A DNA stretch of 64,000 bases. Origin: an uncultured Lachnospiraceae bacterium (lineage in GTDB: Bacteria > Bacillota > Clostridia > Lachnospirales > Lachnospiraceae). Of the stretch, positions 52,935-61,046 are shown one piece after another; the first letter of the stretch is position 1, and every line of letters starts with the position of its first letter. Below the pieces are notes generated by a model. The model was not told the origin of the DNA. It worked only from the letters and a program-made list of their open reading frames with translations, and searched no databases. The DNA lies in assembly GCA_947625015.1 (NCBI GenBank), contig CANQMR010000004.1:62001-126000 (forward strand), given 5' to 3'. Position numbers and translations under genes: made by a program.

Positions 52935-53849
52935 ATGAAGAAAAATGTATTTGATAAACTATCGGATTCTTATGAGCAATTTCATCTGAAAGATACGGAG
53001 ATACAAAAGGGAGGAAGCACCATTGTAATCAGTCCCAAACTTAAACTGACACTGGGGTGGAGCCTGTTTGTACTCTGTTGCATACTTGCTTATATTGTAT
53101 TGGGAAATCCTTTTCAAAAAAATGTGAATATCAGTGCGGAGGAGAAAGAAAAAGTCCTGACCTCCGAGGTGGATGTGGATAAGGAGCACGACACCATTAT
53201 TCCTTATGAAAAGGATGCAGATAAGGAGGTTATTGAGTTTGTCACAGCCTATCTCAAAGCCATTACGGATTGCGATAATCTTGCCTTGCAGGATATGGTG
53301 ACGGATTCCAGTCAATATAATGACAATGAAGATTTGAAGAAGAAGGCGGAATTTATTACGGCCTATGACAATATTACGGTGTACACAAAGGAAGGACTTG
53401 ACGAGGGCAGCTATGTGGCCTTTGTGGTGGCGAATGTGACGATAACCGGTGTGAACTCGAATCCCTATGATATTCTTACCCTTTACCTTATTAACGGCGC
53501 AAGGGGTTATCTGGTCAATAATGGACAGCTTTCAGAGGATGCGGCTGCGTATATCGAAAAGATTAAGGGAGATGAAGATATTCAGAAGATATACCGCTCT
53601 GTGGAGAAGAAGAACAATGAATTAAAGGAAAAAGACGCCTCCCTGCGGGAATTTTATGAGATTATCAGCAGACGGAATGTGGAGACCAATTCCATGGCAG
53701 ACCAGTTGACGACGGAAGCTCCGGCGGAAGACGGGGGAGCAGGGGACCAATCCCAGGAGCAGCAGCCGGAAGGCGAACAGCCTCAGGAGCAGCCTGCGCC
53801 GGAAGAAGGACAGTCAGTGGAAGGACAGGGCGAGCAGCCTGCCCAGTAA
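52935..53849 (+). CDS. Membrane-anchored extracellular protein of unknown function
   Basis: This 304-residue protein has a ~40-residue cytoplasmic N-terminus, a single membrane helix (LGWSLFVLCCILAYIVLG, ~42-59), and an extracytoplasmic region. Residues ~95-200 (KEVIEFVTAYLKAITDCDNLALQDMV... to NGARGYLVNNGQL) look like an NTF2-like cystatin-type fold. A coiled-coil segment (~210-245) and a Gln/Glu/Pro/Gly-rich tail with PEGEQPQEQPAPEEGQ follow. I do not recognise a named family. The low-complexity tail suggests wall spanning. Its promoter has a 12-T tract, and it is a single-gene unit. Confidence 0.8.
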   Translation: MKKNVFDKLSDSYEQFHLKDTEIQKGGSTIVISPKLKLTLGWSLFVLCCILAYIVLGNPFQKNVNISAEEKEKVLTSEVDVDKEHDTIIPYEKDADKEVIEFVTAYLKAITDCDNLALQDMVTDSSQYNDNEDLKKKAEFITAYDNITVYTKEGLDEGSYVAFVVANVTITGVNSNPYDILTLYLINGARGYLVNNGQLSEDAAAYIEKIKGDEDIQKIYRSVEKKNNELKEKDASLREFYEIISRRNVETNSMADQLTTEAPAEDGGAGDQSQEQQPEGEQPQEQPAPEEGQSVEGQGEQPAQ

Positions 53850-53879
53850 ATATCCGTACAGATTTGATGTGAATGTGAT

Positions 53880-53930
53880 AAGGAGACATTGGATGCAGAT
53901 AGCGCGGCTGTCAGCATTTAATGTCTCCTG
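53880..53930. terminator. Bidirectional terminator between the membrane protein and Lrp genes
   Basis: AGGAGACATT (53880-53889) pairs perfectly with AATGTCTCCT (53920-53929) around a 30-nt loop, followed by GTTTTAT. It lies between convergent genes and can serve both. Confidence 0.75.
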
Positions 53931-53937
53931 TTTTATA

Positions 53938-54408
53938 TCAATCTTCGCTGTTGTCTTCTTCCGGCGCTTCTTTGGCATAGATGTCAATGCCTCTTGGCTT
54001 TACCGGGGTGGAGAATACGATTTGGGTTTCCGTCTTGCCGTATTTCTGAAGCTGGCCAATAAAGGAGTCTAACTCCATCGTGCTGGGAAAGGCCACCTTA
54101 ATCAGCATAGAGTATGCTCCTGTGACGCAGTTACATTCCAGTACGTTGGGACAGGCTTCAATATAGGGATAAAAAACGGGCTTTTGCTTGGGATCAAGCG
54201 ACATGTTGATAAAAGCAGTCACATGATAATCCAGCATAGCCGGATCTACGGCGGCATGATAGCCGGTAATAATCTGTGCTTTTTCCAGCCGGTCAATTCT
54301 CGCAGAGACGGCCGGTGAGGATAAAAATACTTTGTTTGCCAGATATTTCAATGGGTATCGTGCGTTTTCCTGTAACAGATGCAGTATCTTTTTATCAATA
54401 CTATCCAT
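53938..54408 (-). CDS. Lrp/AsnC-family transcriptional regulator
   Basis: This 156-residue protein has an N-terminal helix-turn-helix (DSIDKKILHLLQENARYPLKYLANKVFLSSPAVSARIDRLEKAQIITGYHA) and a C-terminal RAM ligand-binding domain (VTAFINMSLDPKQKP; VLECNCVTGAYSMLIKVAF). The last ~12 residues are acidic (APEEDNSED). Such proteins respond to amino acids; the ligand is unknown. It is divergent from the DUF975 gene, with the second giant palindrome between them. Confidence 0.93.
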   Translation of the reverse strand: MDSIDKKILHLLQENARYPLKYLANKVFLSSPAVSARIDRLEKAQIITGYHAAVDPAMLDYHVTAFINMSLDPKQKPVFYPYIEACPNVLECNCVTGAYSMLIKVAFPSTMELDSFIGQLQKYGKTETQIVFSTPVKPRGIDIYAKEAPEEDNSED

Positions 54409-54570
54409 GAAATCACTTCCTTTGCTGAATATACGAAAAAATGAGATGCCCTTAATAATTGTAAGAACACCTCATTGCATTCATCTACATTATATATGCG
54501 CACCTTAATTTTTTCAAGTATTTTTCTCAAAAAATTCCAATATATCTATTTCCCGCATAATTTTCTAATG

Positions 54571-55051
54571 TCTGCGGATATTTTTCTGTTATCTTTAAGT
54601 TTTTATTTGTGAAACCGCCGCCGGATAATCCTTTCCCATTTTCCCGCACTGCCATCGGTTTTAAGAAATCCTGCTGCCGGACCCTCCTGCATATTAGATT
54701 GCACGTGCTTACGAAGAACTCGCGCCGGGAAGGGGTGGCTGGGAAACATTTGCAGCCCCTTTGAAAACGCCGGTACTTGCGAAGGCCCTTTGACATATCT
54801 GCCATTAAGTATATGATGAACAGGGCCTTCGCTTATGTACCGCTGCGTTTTCGACAGAGCGCAAGCGTGGCTGCATAATGTTTGCCCAGCACCCTAAACC
54901 CGGCGCTCAAACACTTCTTCGCACGTGCAATATGCAGGAGCGTCCGGCAGTGGATTTCTAAAAAACCGCGTGTCGGGAAAATCGGGATAAGGATTACCTT
55001 GCGGCGGTAATTCACGAATATTCCGGAAGATAACAGAAAAATATCCGCAGA
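54571..55051 (-). repeat. Giant quasi-palindromic element, copy 2
   Basis: This copy matches copy 1 (11682-12176) in reverse orientation. The basal stem is a perfect 25-bp pairing of 54571-54595 with 55027-55051. The apical stem GCGAAGGCCCT (54779-54789) pairs with AGGGCCTTCGC (54822-54832). The arms are closely similar to copy 1 (54819-54893 differs at two positions), but the 32-nt apical loop is different in sequence. The basal stem differs in sequence from copy 1 while remaining paired (TCTCTTATC/GATAAGAGA against TCTGTTATC/GATAACAGA). Open frames on the minus strand here (54527-54805, 54894-55244) are palindrome by-products. It separates the divergent Lrp and DUF975 genes. Confidence 0.9.
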
Positions 55052-55203
55052 ATCGGAAAGGATAAAAGCGGGGGATGAATATGTTGCGTTGGGGGTGGGA
55101 AAGAAGGTGTGAAGAAAGGTTTGAAAATGAAGGGCCGCTATGGTATGATAATGGGGAATATTTATTGTTATCTGCTAAAGATACGCGTAAGGAGGTAGAG
55201 GGT

Positions 55204-56232
55204 ATGGAACCGATTAATAGAAAACTTTTAAAGGCAAATGCCAAAGAGGCGCTTAAGCATAATTTTTGGATGATTATGCTGGTCGTGTTAGTGGGCAGTC
55301 TGTTGAGTGCAGATTGGAGCGGACTTCACACAGGTGGCAGTGGAACCAGATTTGTATCTGGTTACAATTCTGGAAGCAGTGTGGATAGTGATGATCATTA
55401 TGCAATGGGCCGTAGCAGAGAAGCGGCGACTGGACGCCAGCTCATTTGGCAGTTAGAAGATCTGATTGATGAGATATTTGACGTGGATGTGGACTACACA
55501 TATGATGACAGCAAATCTATAGAAGATAATATGGACGCCTTTGGAGAAGAGGTAAAGAGGAGCCTCAGCGCAGCCGGTTCGGAAGTAATGAACCAGATTT
55601 TGATTATCGTCGGCGTACTTTTGTTGGTTATTGTTATAATATGGATTCTGGCAATAGTAATATCTTTTGCCATGGGAACCTTTGCTTATGCACCGATTGG
55701 TGTGGGATACCGCCGTTATTTTATGCGGAACAGGCACAGGGACAGTGAATTTATGGATATATTCTCCTCCTTTAAAAAGGGAAAATATATGAATATTGTA
55801 AAGAGCATGTTTTCTACGAATATCCGGATCTGGGGCTGGAGTCTGCTGTTCTATTTTCCGGGACTTGTCAAGTATTATCAGTACTATTTTGTGAGCTGGA
55901 TTATGGCAGAAAATCCGGATATTTCTCCCGAGCGTGCAAGGGAGCTTAGCCGGAACATGACGCAGGGGCATAAGTGGCAGATTTTTGTGCTGGAGCTCTC
56001 ATTTTTTGGCTGGTACCTTGTCTTTGTGCTGGAAGAGATACTGCTGGCGGTATTTTCCTGCGGATTGCTGGCAATTCCGGGAATGCTGTTAGTGCTGCCT
56101 GTTAACGGATATATTGAGACGACCAAGGCGGAGCTTTATGCGGAGCGGCGGGAGTGGATGCTTGCCAATGGCAATGCCTCACCGAGAGAATTAAAGGGCT
56201 TTATTCCTCAGCAGCCGGAGATGGAAATATAA
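55204..56232 (+). CDS. DUF975 family membrane protein
   Basis: This 342-residue protein starts at ATG 55204 behind AAGGAGG; the open frame to 55075 lacks a site. It begins MEPINRKLLKANAKEALKHNFWMIMLVVLVGSLL, typical of DUF975. A hydrophilic Gly/Ser-rich stretch (residues ~45-130) follows the first helix, then about four further membrane helices (for example QILIIVGVLLLVIVIIWILAIVI; EEILLAVFSCGLLAIPGMLLVLPV). The motif RRYFMRNRHRDSEFMDIFSSFKKGKYMNIVKSMF is characteristic. The function of the family is unknown. The stop shares one base with the start of the next gene (TAATG). Confidence 0.87.
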   Translation: MEPINRKLLKANAKEALKHNFWMIMLVVLVGSLLSADWSGLHTGGSGTRFVSGYNSGSSVDSDDHYAMGRSREAATGRQLIWQLEDLIDEIFDVDVDYTYDDSKSIEDNMDAFGEEVKRSLSAAGSEVMNQILIIVGVLLLVIVIIWILAIVISFAMGTFAYAPIGVGYRRYFMRNRHRDSEFMDIFSSFKKGKYMNIVKSMFSTNIRIWGWSLLFYFPGLVKYYQYYFVSWIMAENPDISPERARELSRNMTQGHKWQIFVLELSFFGWYLVFVLEEILLAVFSCGLLAIPGMLLVLPVNGYIETTKAELYAERREWMLANGNASPRELKGFIPQQPEMEI

Positions 56233-56963
56233 TGGGCGAGACAATGCGGTTGAATAAATATTTAAGCGCATCCGGCGTTTGCTCCAGAAGAAAGGCGGAT
56301 GAGTGGATTGCCGCCGGTCGGGTGACGGTCAATGGAGTAAAGGCAGATGTAGGCATGAGCGTAAGCGGCAGGGATACCGTCTGTGTCGATGGCAGGCAGA
56401 TTCGGAATGAGGAGCCCTTTAAGCTGGTGCTGTTCTATAAGCCTAAGGGCTATGCCTGTACTGCATACCGGGGGGATGAATCTGGGATTTTCCGCAATTT
56501 CGACCTGTCCGCCGATTTGAAATATATCGGCAGGCTGGACAAGGATTCCGAGGGTTTGTTACTGCTTACAAATGACGGAGATTTGTGCAACGAGGTGGCC
56601 AAGGCCAGAAATAAGCATGAGAAGGAATATGTGGTTAAGGTCAACCGGACGGTTACGAAAGATTTTTTAGAGGGGATGGCCGCCGGTGTGCGGATCTATG
56701 ACCAGCATAAAGAGGAATGGCAGGTCACAAGGCCATGCGTGGTGAAGAAGTTAAATGAAAATACGTTTTCCATTATCCTGACGCAGGGATTGAACCGCCA
56801 GATCCGGAGAATGTGCGAGCATTTTGCGTACCGGGTAGAGGAGCTGCGCCGGGTGCGGGTTATGAATATCCGGCTTGGCGAGATGAAGCCGGGCGGCATA
56901 AGGAGCGCAACGGAAGAAGAGATTATGGAATTGCGGCGGCAGCTTGGAAGCCGGGCACAGTAA
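56232..56963 (+). CDS. rluF: 23S rRNA pseudouridine synthase, RluF/RluB type
   Basis: This 243-residue enzyme has an N-terminal S4 domain (MRLNKYLSASGVCSRRKADEWIAAGRVTVNG) and a RsuA/RluB/E/F catalytic domain with the Asp in YIGRLDKDSEGLLLLTNDGDL. The tail region LTQGLNRQIRRMCEHFAYRVEELRRVRVMNI fits RluF most closely. It starts at the TAATG overlap with the DUF975 gene; a second ATG at codon 5 is also possible. Confidence 0.9.
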   Translation: MGETMRLNKYLSASGVCSRRKADEWIAAGRVTVNGVKADVGMSVSGRDTVCVDGRQIRNEEPFKLVLFYKPKGYACTAYRGDESGIFRNFDLSADLKYIGRLDKDSEGLLLLTNDGDLCNEVAKARNKHEKEYVVKVNRTVTKDFLEGMAAGVRIYDQHKEEWQVTRPCVVKKLNENTFSIILTQGLNRQIRRMCEHFAYRVEELRRVRVMNIRLGEMKPGGIRSATEEEIMELRRQLGSRAQ

Positions 56964-57063
56964 CGCAAAGGAAGCCGGACACAGGCGCACAACGGAATGG
57001 AAAAAGAAAATCTGGCAGTAAAATACAAGCGGATGGGAATATATAGGTAAGGAAGGCGGATTT

Positions 57064-59046
57064 ATGGAAAAACAGAATCGCATGAAAGAACTGGTCGGCA
57101 GACTGAACGAGGCGGCGGAAGCCTATTACCAAAAAGATACGGAGATTATGTCTAATTTAGAGTACGACAGATTATATGATGAACTGGCGGCGCTGGAAAA
57201 AGAAACGGGGATTGTGCTGGCCAACAGCCCTACCGTCCATGTTGGATACGAGGTGTTAAGCGAACTGGAAAAGCAGGCCCACCCGTCGCCCATGCTGTCT
57301 TTGGACAAGACGAAGGAAACTGCCGCTTTGGTCAGTTGGCTTGGAGACCACGAGGGCGTGCTTTCGTGGAAGTTAGACGGCCTTACCGTAGTGCTTACCT
57401 ATGAGGGGGGAGAGCTTAAGAATGCGGTGACAAGAGGAAACGGCGAGATTGGCGAGGTGATTACCAACAATGCCAGAACCTTTGTCAATCTCCCCAAGGT
57501 CATTCCTTATCAGGGGCATCTTGTAATCCGGGGGGAGGCGGTAATCAAATATTCGGATTTTAACCGGATGAATGAGGAGATTGCCGAGGCGGAGGAGCGT
57601 TACAAAAATCCGAGAAACTTATGCTCCGGCTCGGTGCGGCAGTTAAATAATGAGATTACCGCAAAGCGTCATGTGCATTTTTACGCCTTTGCTTTAGTGG
57701 CGGACGCCGACGAAAAAAACGGCGGTACCGGTTCAGTTTTTGGCAGCCGGATGACAGAGCGTTTTGCGTGGCTTAAGGAGCAGGGTTTTGATGTGGTGGA
57801 GCATTTTCCGGTGACGGGGGAGAATCTGGAGGAACGGGTTATGGATTTTGCCGGACGGATTGCGGATCATGATATACCTTCCGACGGTCTGGTGCTTTCC
57901 TTTAACGATATTGCCTATGGAAAAAGCCTTGGCAGGACTGCAAAATTCCCCAGGGATTCCATCGCCTTTAAATGGGCGGACGAACAGGCGGAGACGACGC
58001 TTTTGGACGTGGAATGGTCTCCGTCGAGAACTGGGCTGATTAATCCGGTTGCCATTTTTGCACCGGTGGAGTTAGAGGGAACGACAGTGACAAGGGCAAG
58101 CCTTCATAATGTAAGCATACTGCGGGCGTTGGGCCTTGGCATCGGGGACCGGATTACCGTATATAAAGCCAATATGATTATTCCCCAGGTGGCGGAGAAT
58201 CTGACTAGAAGCGGTAACTTAGAGATTCCAAAGACCTGTCCCGCCTGCGGAGGGGAGACTACCTTGCAGAATATCAATGACGTGCAGTCTTTGTACTGCC
58301 TGAACCCGGAGTGCAGCGCCAAGCAGATTAAGGGATTTTCCCATTTTGTATCCCGGAACGCCATGAATATGGACGGCCTTTCTGACGCTACTTTGGAGAA
58401 ATTTATTGCCCATGGCTTTATCAGGCGGCTGCCGGATATTTTTCATCTGGACCGCTACCGGCAGGAGATTGTAACGCTGGAGGGCTTTGGGGAGAAATCT
58501 TACGAAAATATTATTCAGTCTGTGGATACCGCCAGACAGGTTACTTTGCCGAAATTTATCTACAGTCTTGGCATCGGCGGGATTGGTCTTGCCAACGCCA
58601 AGGTGATTGCCGCGCATTTCCGGCAGGATTTTGAAAAGATTATGGAGGCTTCCATAGAGGAACTGGACGCCATCGAAGGAATTGGCGATGTGCTGGCAGC
58701 CTCATTTTATGATTATTTTCATCATCCGGACAAACGCAGACTGGTAGAGGAGCTTTTAAAAGAGATTACCTTTGCCGAAGAAGAACAGGCGGAGAACCGG
58801 ACGTTAGCGGGCAAGGTTTTCGTTATTACAGGAAGCGTGGAGCATTTTGCCAACCGCAATGAATTAAAGGAACATATCGAGAAGTTAGGGGGCAAGGTGA
58901 CCGGTTCGGTTTCAAAGAATACGGATTATCTCATTAACAATGATGTTCATTCCGGTTCATCTAAGAACAAAAAGGCGGCCGAACTGGGGATTCCCATTCT
59001 TTCGGAGGAAGATTATATAAGGCTTGCAGAAGGGGAATTAAGCTAG
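57064..59046 (+). CDS. ligA: NAD-dependent DNA ligase LigA
   Basis: This 660-residue ligase seals nicks in replication and repair. The adenylation lysine is Lys103 in SWKLDGLTV; RGEAVI follows. The OB-fold, a four-Cys zinc site (CPACGGETTL...CLNPEC), tandem helix-hairpin-helix motifs (ALGLGIGD..., IEGIGDVLAASF) and a C-terminal BRCT domain (from AGKVFVITGSVEHFANRNELKE) are in the usual order. The start follows AGGAAGG. Full length. Confidence 0.96.
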   Translation: MEKQNRMKELVGRLNEAAEAYYQKDTEIMSNLEYDRLYDELAALEKETGIVLANSPTVHVGYEVLSELEKQAHPSPMLSLDKTKETAALVSWLGDHEGVLSWKLDGLTVVLTYEGGELKNAVTRGNGEIGEVITNNARTFVNLPKVIPYQGHLVIRGEAVIKYSDFNRMNEEIAEAEERYKNPRNLCSGSVRQLNNEITAKRHVHFYAFALVADADEKNGGTGSVFGSRMTERFAWLKEQGFDVVEHFPVTGENLEERVMDFAGRIADHDIPSDGLVLSFNDIAYGKSLGRTAKFPRDSIAFKWADEQAETTLLDVEWSPSRTGLINPVAIFAPVELEGTTVTRASLHNVSILRALGLGIGDRITVYKANMIIPQVAENLTRSGNLEIPKTCPACGGETTLQNINDVQSLYCLNPECSAKQIKGFSHFVSRNAMNMDGLSDATLEKFIAHGFIRRLPDIFHLDRYRQEIVTLEGFGEKSYENIIQSVDTARQVTLPKFIYSLGIGGIGLANAKVIAAHFRQDFEKIMEASIEELDAIEGIGDVLAASFYDYFHHPDKRRLVEELLKEITFAEEEQAENRTLAGKVFVITGSVEHFANRNELKEHIEKLGGKVTGSVSKNTDYLINNDVHSGSSKNKKAAELGIPILSEEDYIRLAEGELS

Positions 59047-59068
59047 CGGGATGGTGTGATATTTACTG

Positions 59069-59090
59069 AACCCGATTCATGGGTTTGTTT
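59069..59090 (+). terminator. Possible terminator after ligA
   Basis: A 5-bp stem (AACCC, 7-nt loop, GGGTT) is followed by TGTTT. Short, but in the right place. Confidence 0.4.
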
Positions 59091-59125
59091 GCATTGTATA
59101 AAATAGACAGAAAAGGGGAGCAGCT

Positions 59126-60034
59126 ATGCCAATCAGAATAGACAACGATTTGCCGGTTAAGAAAATACTTGAGGAAGAGAATATATTCGTCATGGACGCA
59201 GACCGGGCCATGAGCCAGGATATCCGTCCGTTGGAGGTGGTAATCCTAAACCTGATGCCCTTAAAGGAAGATACGGAGCTTCAGCTTTTGAGGAGTCTGG
59301 CCAACACGCCTTTACAGGTCAATATTTCCTTTATCCGCACAGGAACCTATGAGCCGAAAAATGTGGCGAGAAAGCATTTGGAGCGGTTCTATACCACATT
59401 TAAGGAAATCCGCCACCGCCGCTTCGACGGCATGATTATTACCGGCGCGCCGGTGGAGAAAATGGAATTTGAAGATGTGGAATACTGGGATGAACTTACG
59501 GAGATTATGGACTGGTCCAAGGAAAATGTGACCTCCACCCTGCACATCTGCTGGGGGGCCCAGGCGGGGCTTTATTACCGTTACGGAGTGAGAAAATACG
59601 ACCTTCCAAAGAAACTCTCCGGCATTTACAAGCACTATACCTTCCACAAGCGGACGCCGTTAGTCCGGGGCTTTGACGATTCTTTTCTTGTGCCCCAGTC
59701 CCGTTATACCGGCGTCAGCAGGGAGGATATTGTGGCTAACGACAAGTTAGAGATTGTGTCTGAAGGCGAGATAACCGGTCCCTATCTGATTATTGCCGAG
59801 GGCGGGAAGAATATCTTTGTCACCGGACACCCGGAGTATGATACCCTGACCTTAGACCAGGAATATAAGCGGGATATAGGGCGGGGCCTTAACCCGGAGA
59901 TTCCCTGTAACTATTATCCGGGAGACGACCCGGAACAAAAGCCGATTAAGTCATGGCGGTGCCACGCCAACACCCTCTATTTTAACTGGCTCAATTATTA
60001 TGTATATCAGATAACGCCTTATGAGTGGAAGTAA
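59126..60034 (+). CDS. metA: Homoserine O-acyltransferase MetA, predicted acetyl type
   Basis: This 302-residue enzyme activates homoserine for methionine synthesis. The nucleophile is Cys142 in LHICWGAQAGLYYRYG, with His in VTGHPEYD and the Glu two residues on. Position 111 is Glu (TGAPVE), the residue that in characterised MetA proteins goes with acetyl-CoA use; succinyl-CoA enzymes have Gly. I therefore predict O-acetylhomoserine as product. The start follows AAAAGGGGAG. It is a single-gene unit with a strong terminator; no SAM riboswitch or T-box was seen upstream. Confidence 0.95.
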   Translation: MPIRIDNDLPVKKILEEENIFVMDADRAMSQDIRPLEVVILNLMPLKEDTELQLLRSLANTPLQVNISFIRTGTYEPKNVARKHLERFYTTFKEIRHRRFDGMIITGAPVEKMEFEDVEYWDELTEIMDWSKENVTSTLHICWGAQAGLYYRYGVRKYDLPKKLSGIYKHYTFHKRTPLVRGFDDSFLVPQSRYTGVSREDIVANDKLEIVSEGEITGPYLIIAEGGKNIFVTGHPEYDTLTLDQEYKRDIGRGLNPEIPCNYYPGDDPEQKPIKSWRCHANTLYFNWLNYYVYQITPYEWK

Positions 60035-60095
60035 AATCTTTAATTGACGCAGTAATAAATAAGGGAAAGCTAATATACAGCAGATATTTTTATTG

Positions 60096-60130
60096 AAAAC
60101 ATTCACTGTTAAAAGTGGATGTTTTTTATT
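60096..60130 (+). terminator. Rho-independent terminator after metA
   Basis: AAAACATTCAC pairs with GTGGATGTTTT (one wobble) around an 8-nt loop, followed by TTATTT. The rest of the 228-bp gap is very AT-rich; TATAAT at 60209-60214 may be the -10 of the next gene. Confidence 0.85.
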
Positions 60131-60262
60131 TAGAATTTATCCTTTTTTTGCTTGTAAATTATTAATATATTAATAAAAAAATAAGTGGATTTTTTATATA
60201 GAAAAATGTATAATAATTAAAACTAAACACGTAATAATTAAAAAGTAAGAGGGAGAGTATCA

Positions 60263-61006
60263 ATGTACAGGAAAAAATTAGTATTAATGCTATTATTTAT
60301 ATTAATTGTATGTTTACAAGAAGAACCAGTATATGTGATTGCCAGTCAGGGGATTCAATATGAATATGATTCTTTAGGGAGAATTACCCGGATTGCGTAT
60401 CCGGATGGTTCAACAATTCAGTACACTTATGATGCAAATGGGAATTTGTGTACAAGTATGGTGTCGGCGGTGTCCGGCAATGAAGAGCAGAAAATGACAG
60501 AAGAAGAGAGTGGGGGAAAACAGACAGTTACGACAGAGAAAGAAACTACAGGAGAACAATCTGCCGCAATGCAGCCACAGACAACAGTAAATCCTTCATG
60601 GAGTGAGGAAATGCAGCCATCTGCGGAGAGAGAAGTAAGTATCCTTCACGATACGGCACAGGAGTTAAAAGAATATAATGCATTTAAAAAGAGAAAACCT
60701 GTTATCAGGAAATTGACGTTGAAAAAGAAGAAAAGTAAACGGTATCTTAAGATTCAGATTAAAAAGGTGGGGAAAAATAAAGGGCGAATCGAGTCAGGAT
60801 ATCAGATCCAATATGCGACAAAGAAAAAGTTTAAAAAAGCAAAATCAGTGACAGTACAGAAACAAAGAAAAAAGGCTGTAACAGTAAAGCAGTGGAAAGT
60901 AAAAAAGAATAAGACCTATTATGTCAGAGTAAGGGCTTATATGATCACCAGAACAGGAAAGAAAATTTATACGAAATACAGCAGGGTTAAAAAAATCAAA
61001 TCATAG
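60263..61006 (+). CDS. Secreted protein with a YD (RHS-type) motif and a basic C-terminal domain
   Basis: This 247-residue protein starts behind GAGGGAGAG. A signal peptide (LVLMLLFILIVCLQEEPVYVIAS) is followed by paired YD/RHS-repeat units, YEYDSLGRITRIAYPDGST and YTYDANGNLCTSM. A Thr/Glu-rich linker (~70-125) follows, then a very Lys-rich C-terminal domain (KLTLKKKKSKRYLKIQIKK to the end) with the WKVKKNKTYYVRVRAY pattern of a fibronectin-III-like fold found in clostridial surface proteins. RHS proteins normally have dozens of such repeats; here only a stub remains. It precedes a giant secreted protein, 40 bp downstream in the same direction. Confidence 0.8.
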   Translation: MYRKKLVLMLLFILIVCLQEEPVYVIASQGIQYEYDSLGRITRIAYPDGSTIQYTYDANGNLCTSMVSAVSGNEEQKMTEEESGGKQTVTTEKETTGEQSAAMQPQTTVNPSWSEEMQPSAEREVSILHDTAQELKEYNAFKKRKPVIRKLTLKKKKSKRYLKIQIKKVGKNKGRIESGYQIQYATKKKFKKAKSVTVQKQRKKAVTVKQWKVKKNKTYYVRVRAYMITRTGKKIYTKYSRVKKIKS

Positions 61007-61046
61007 TTATATATACAGATTTGCAATAAATGGAGAAGGGGTATTT

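Noticed and set aside
54527-55244. Minus-strand open frames (54527-54805, 54833-55015, 54894-55244) resembling a protein family
   Set aside because: They reproduce the copy-1 frame because the DNA is repeated and palindromic; no start signals, and they break at the apical loop.
59047-59125. SAM riboswitch or T-box upstream of metA
   Set aside because: The gap is only 79 bp and shows a short hairpin with T-run and no T-box or SAM-box motif.
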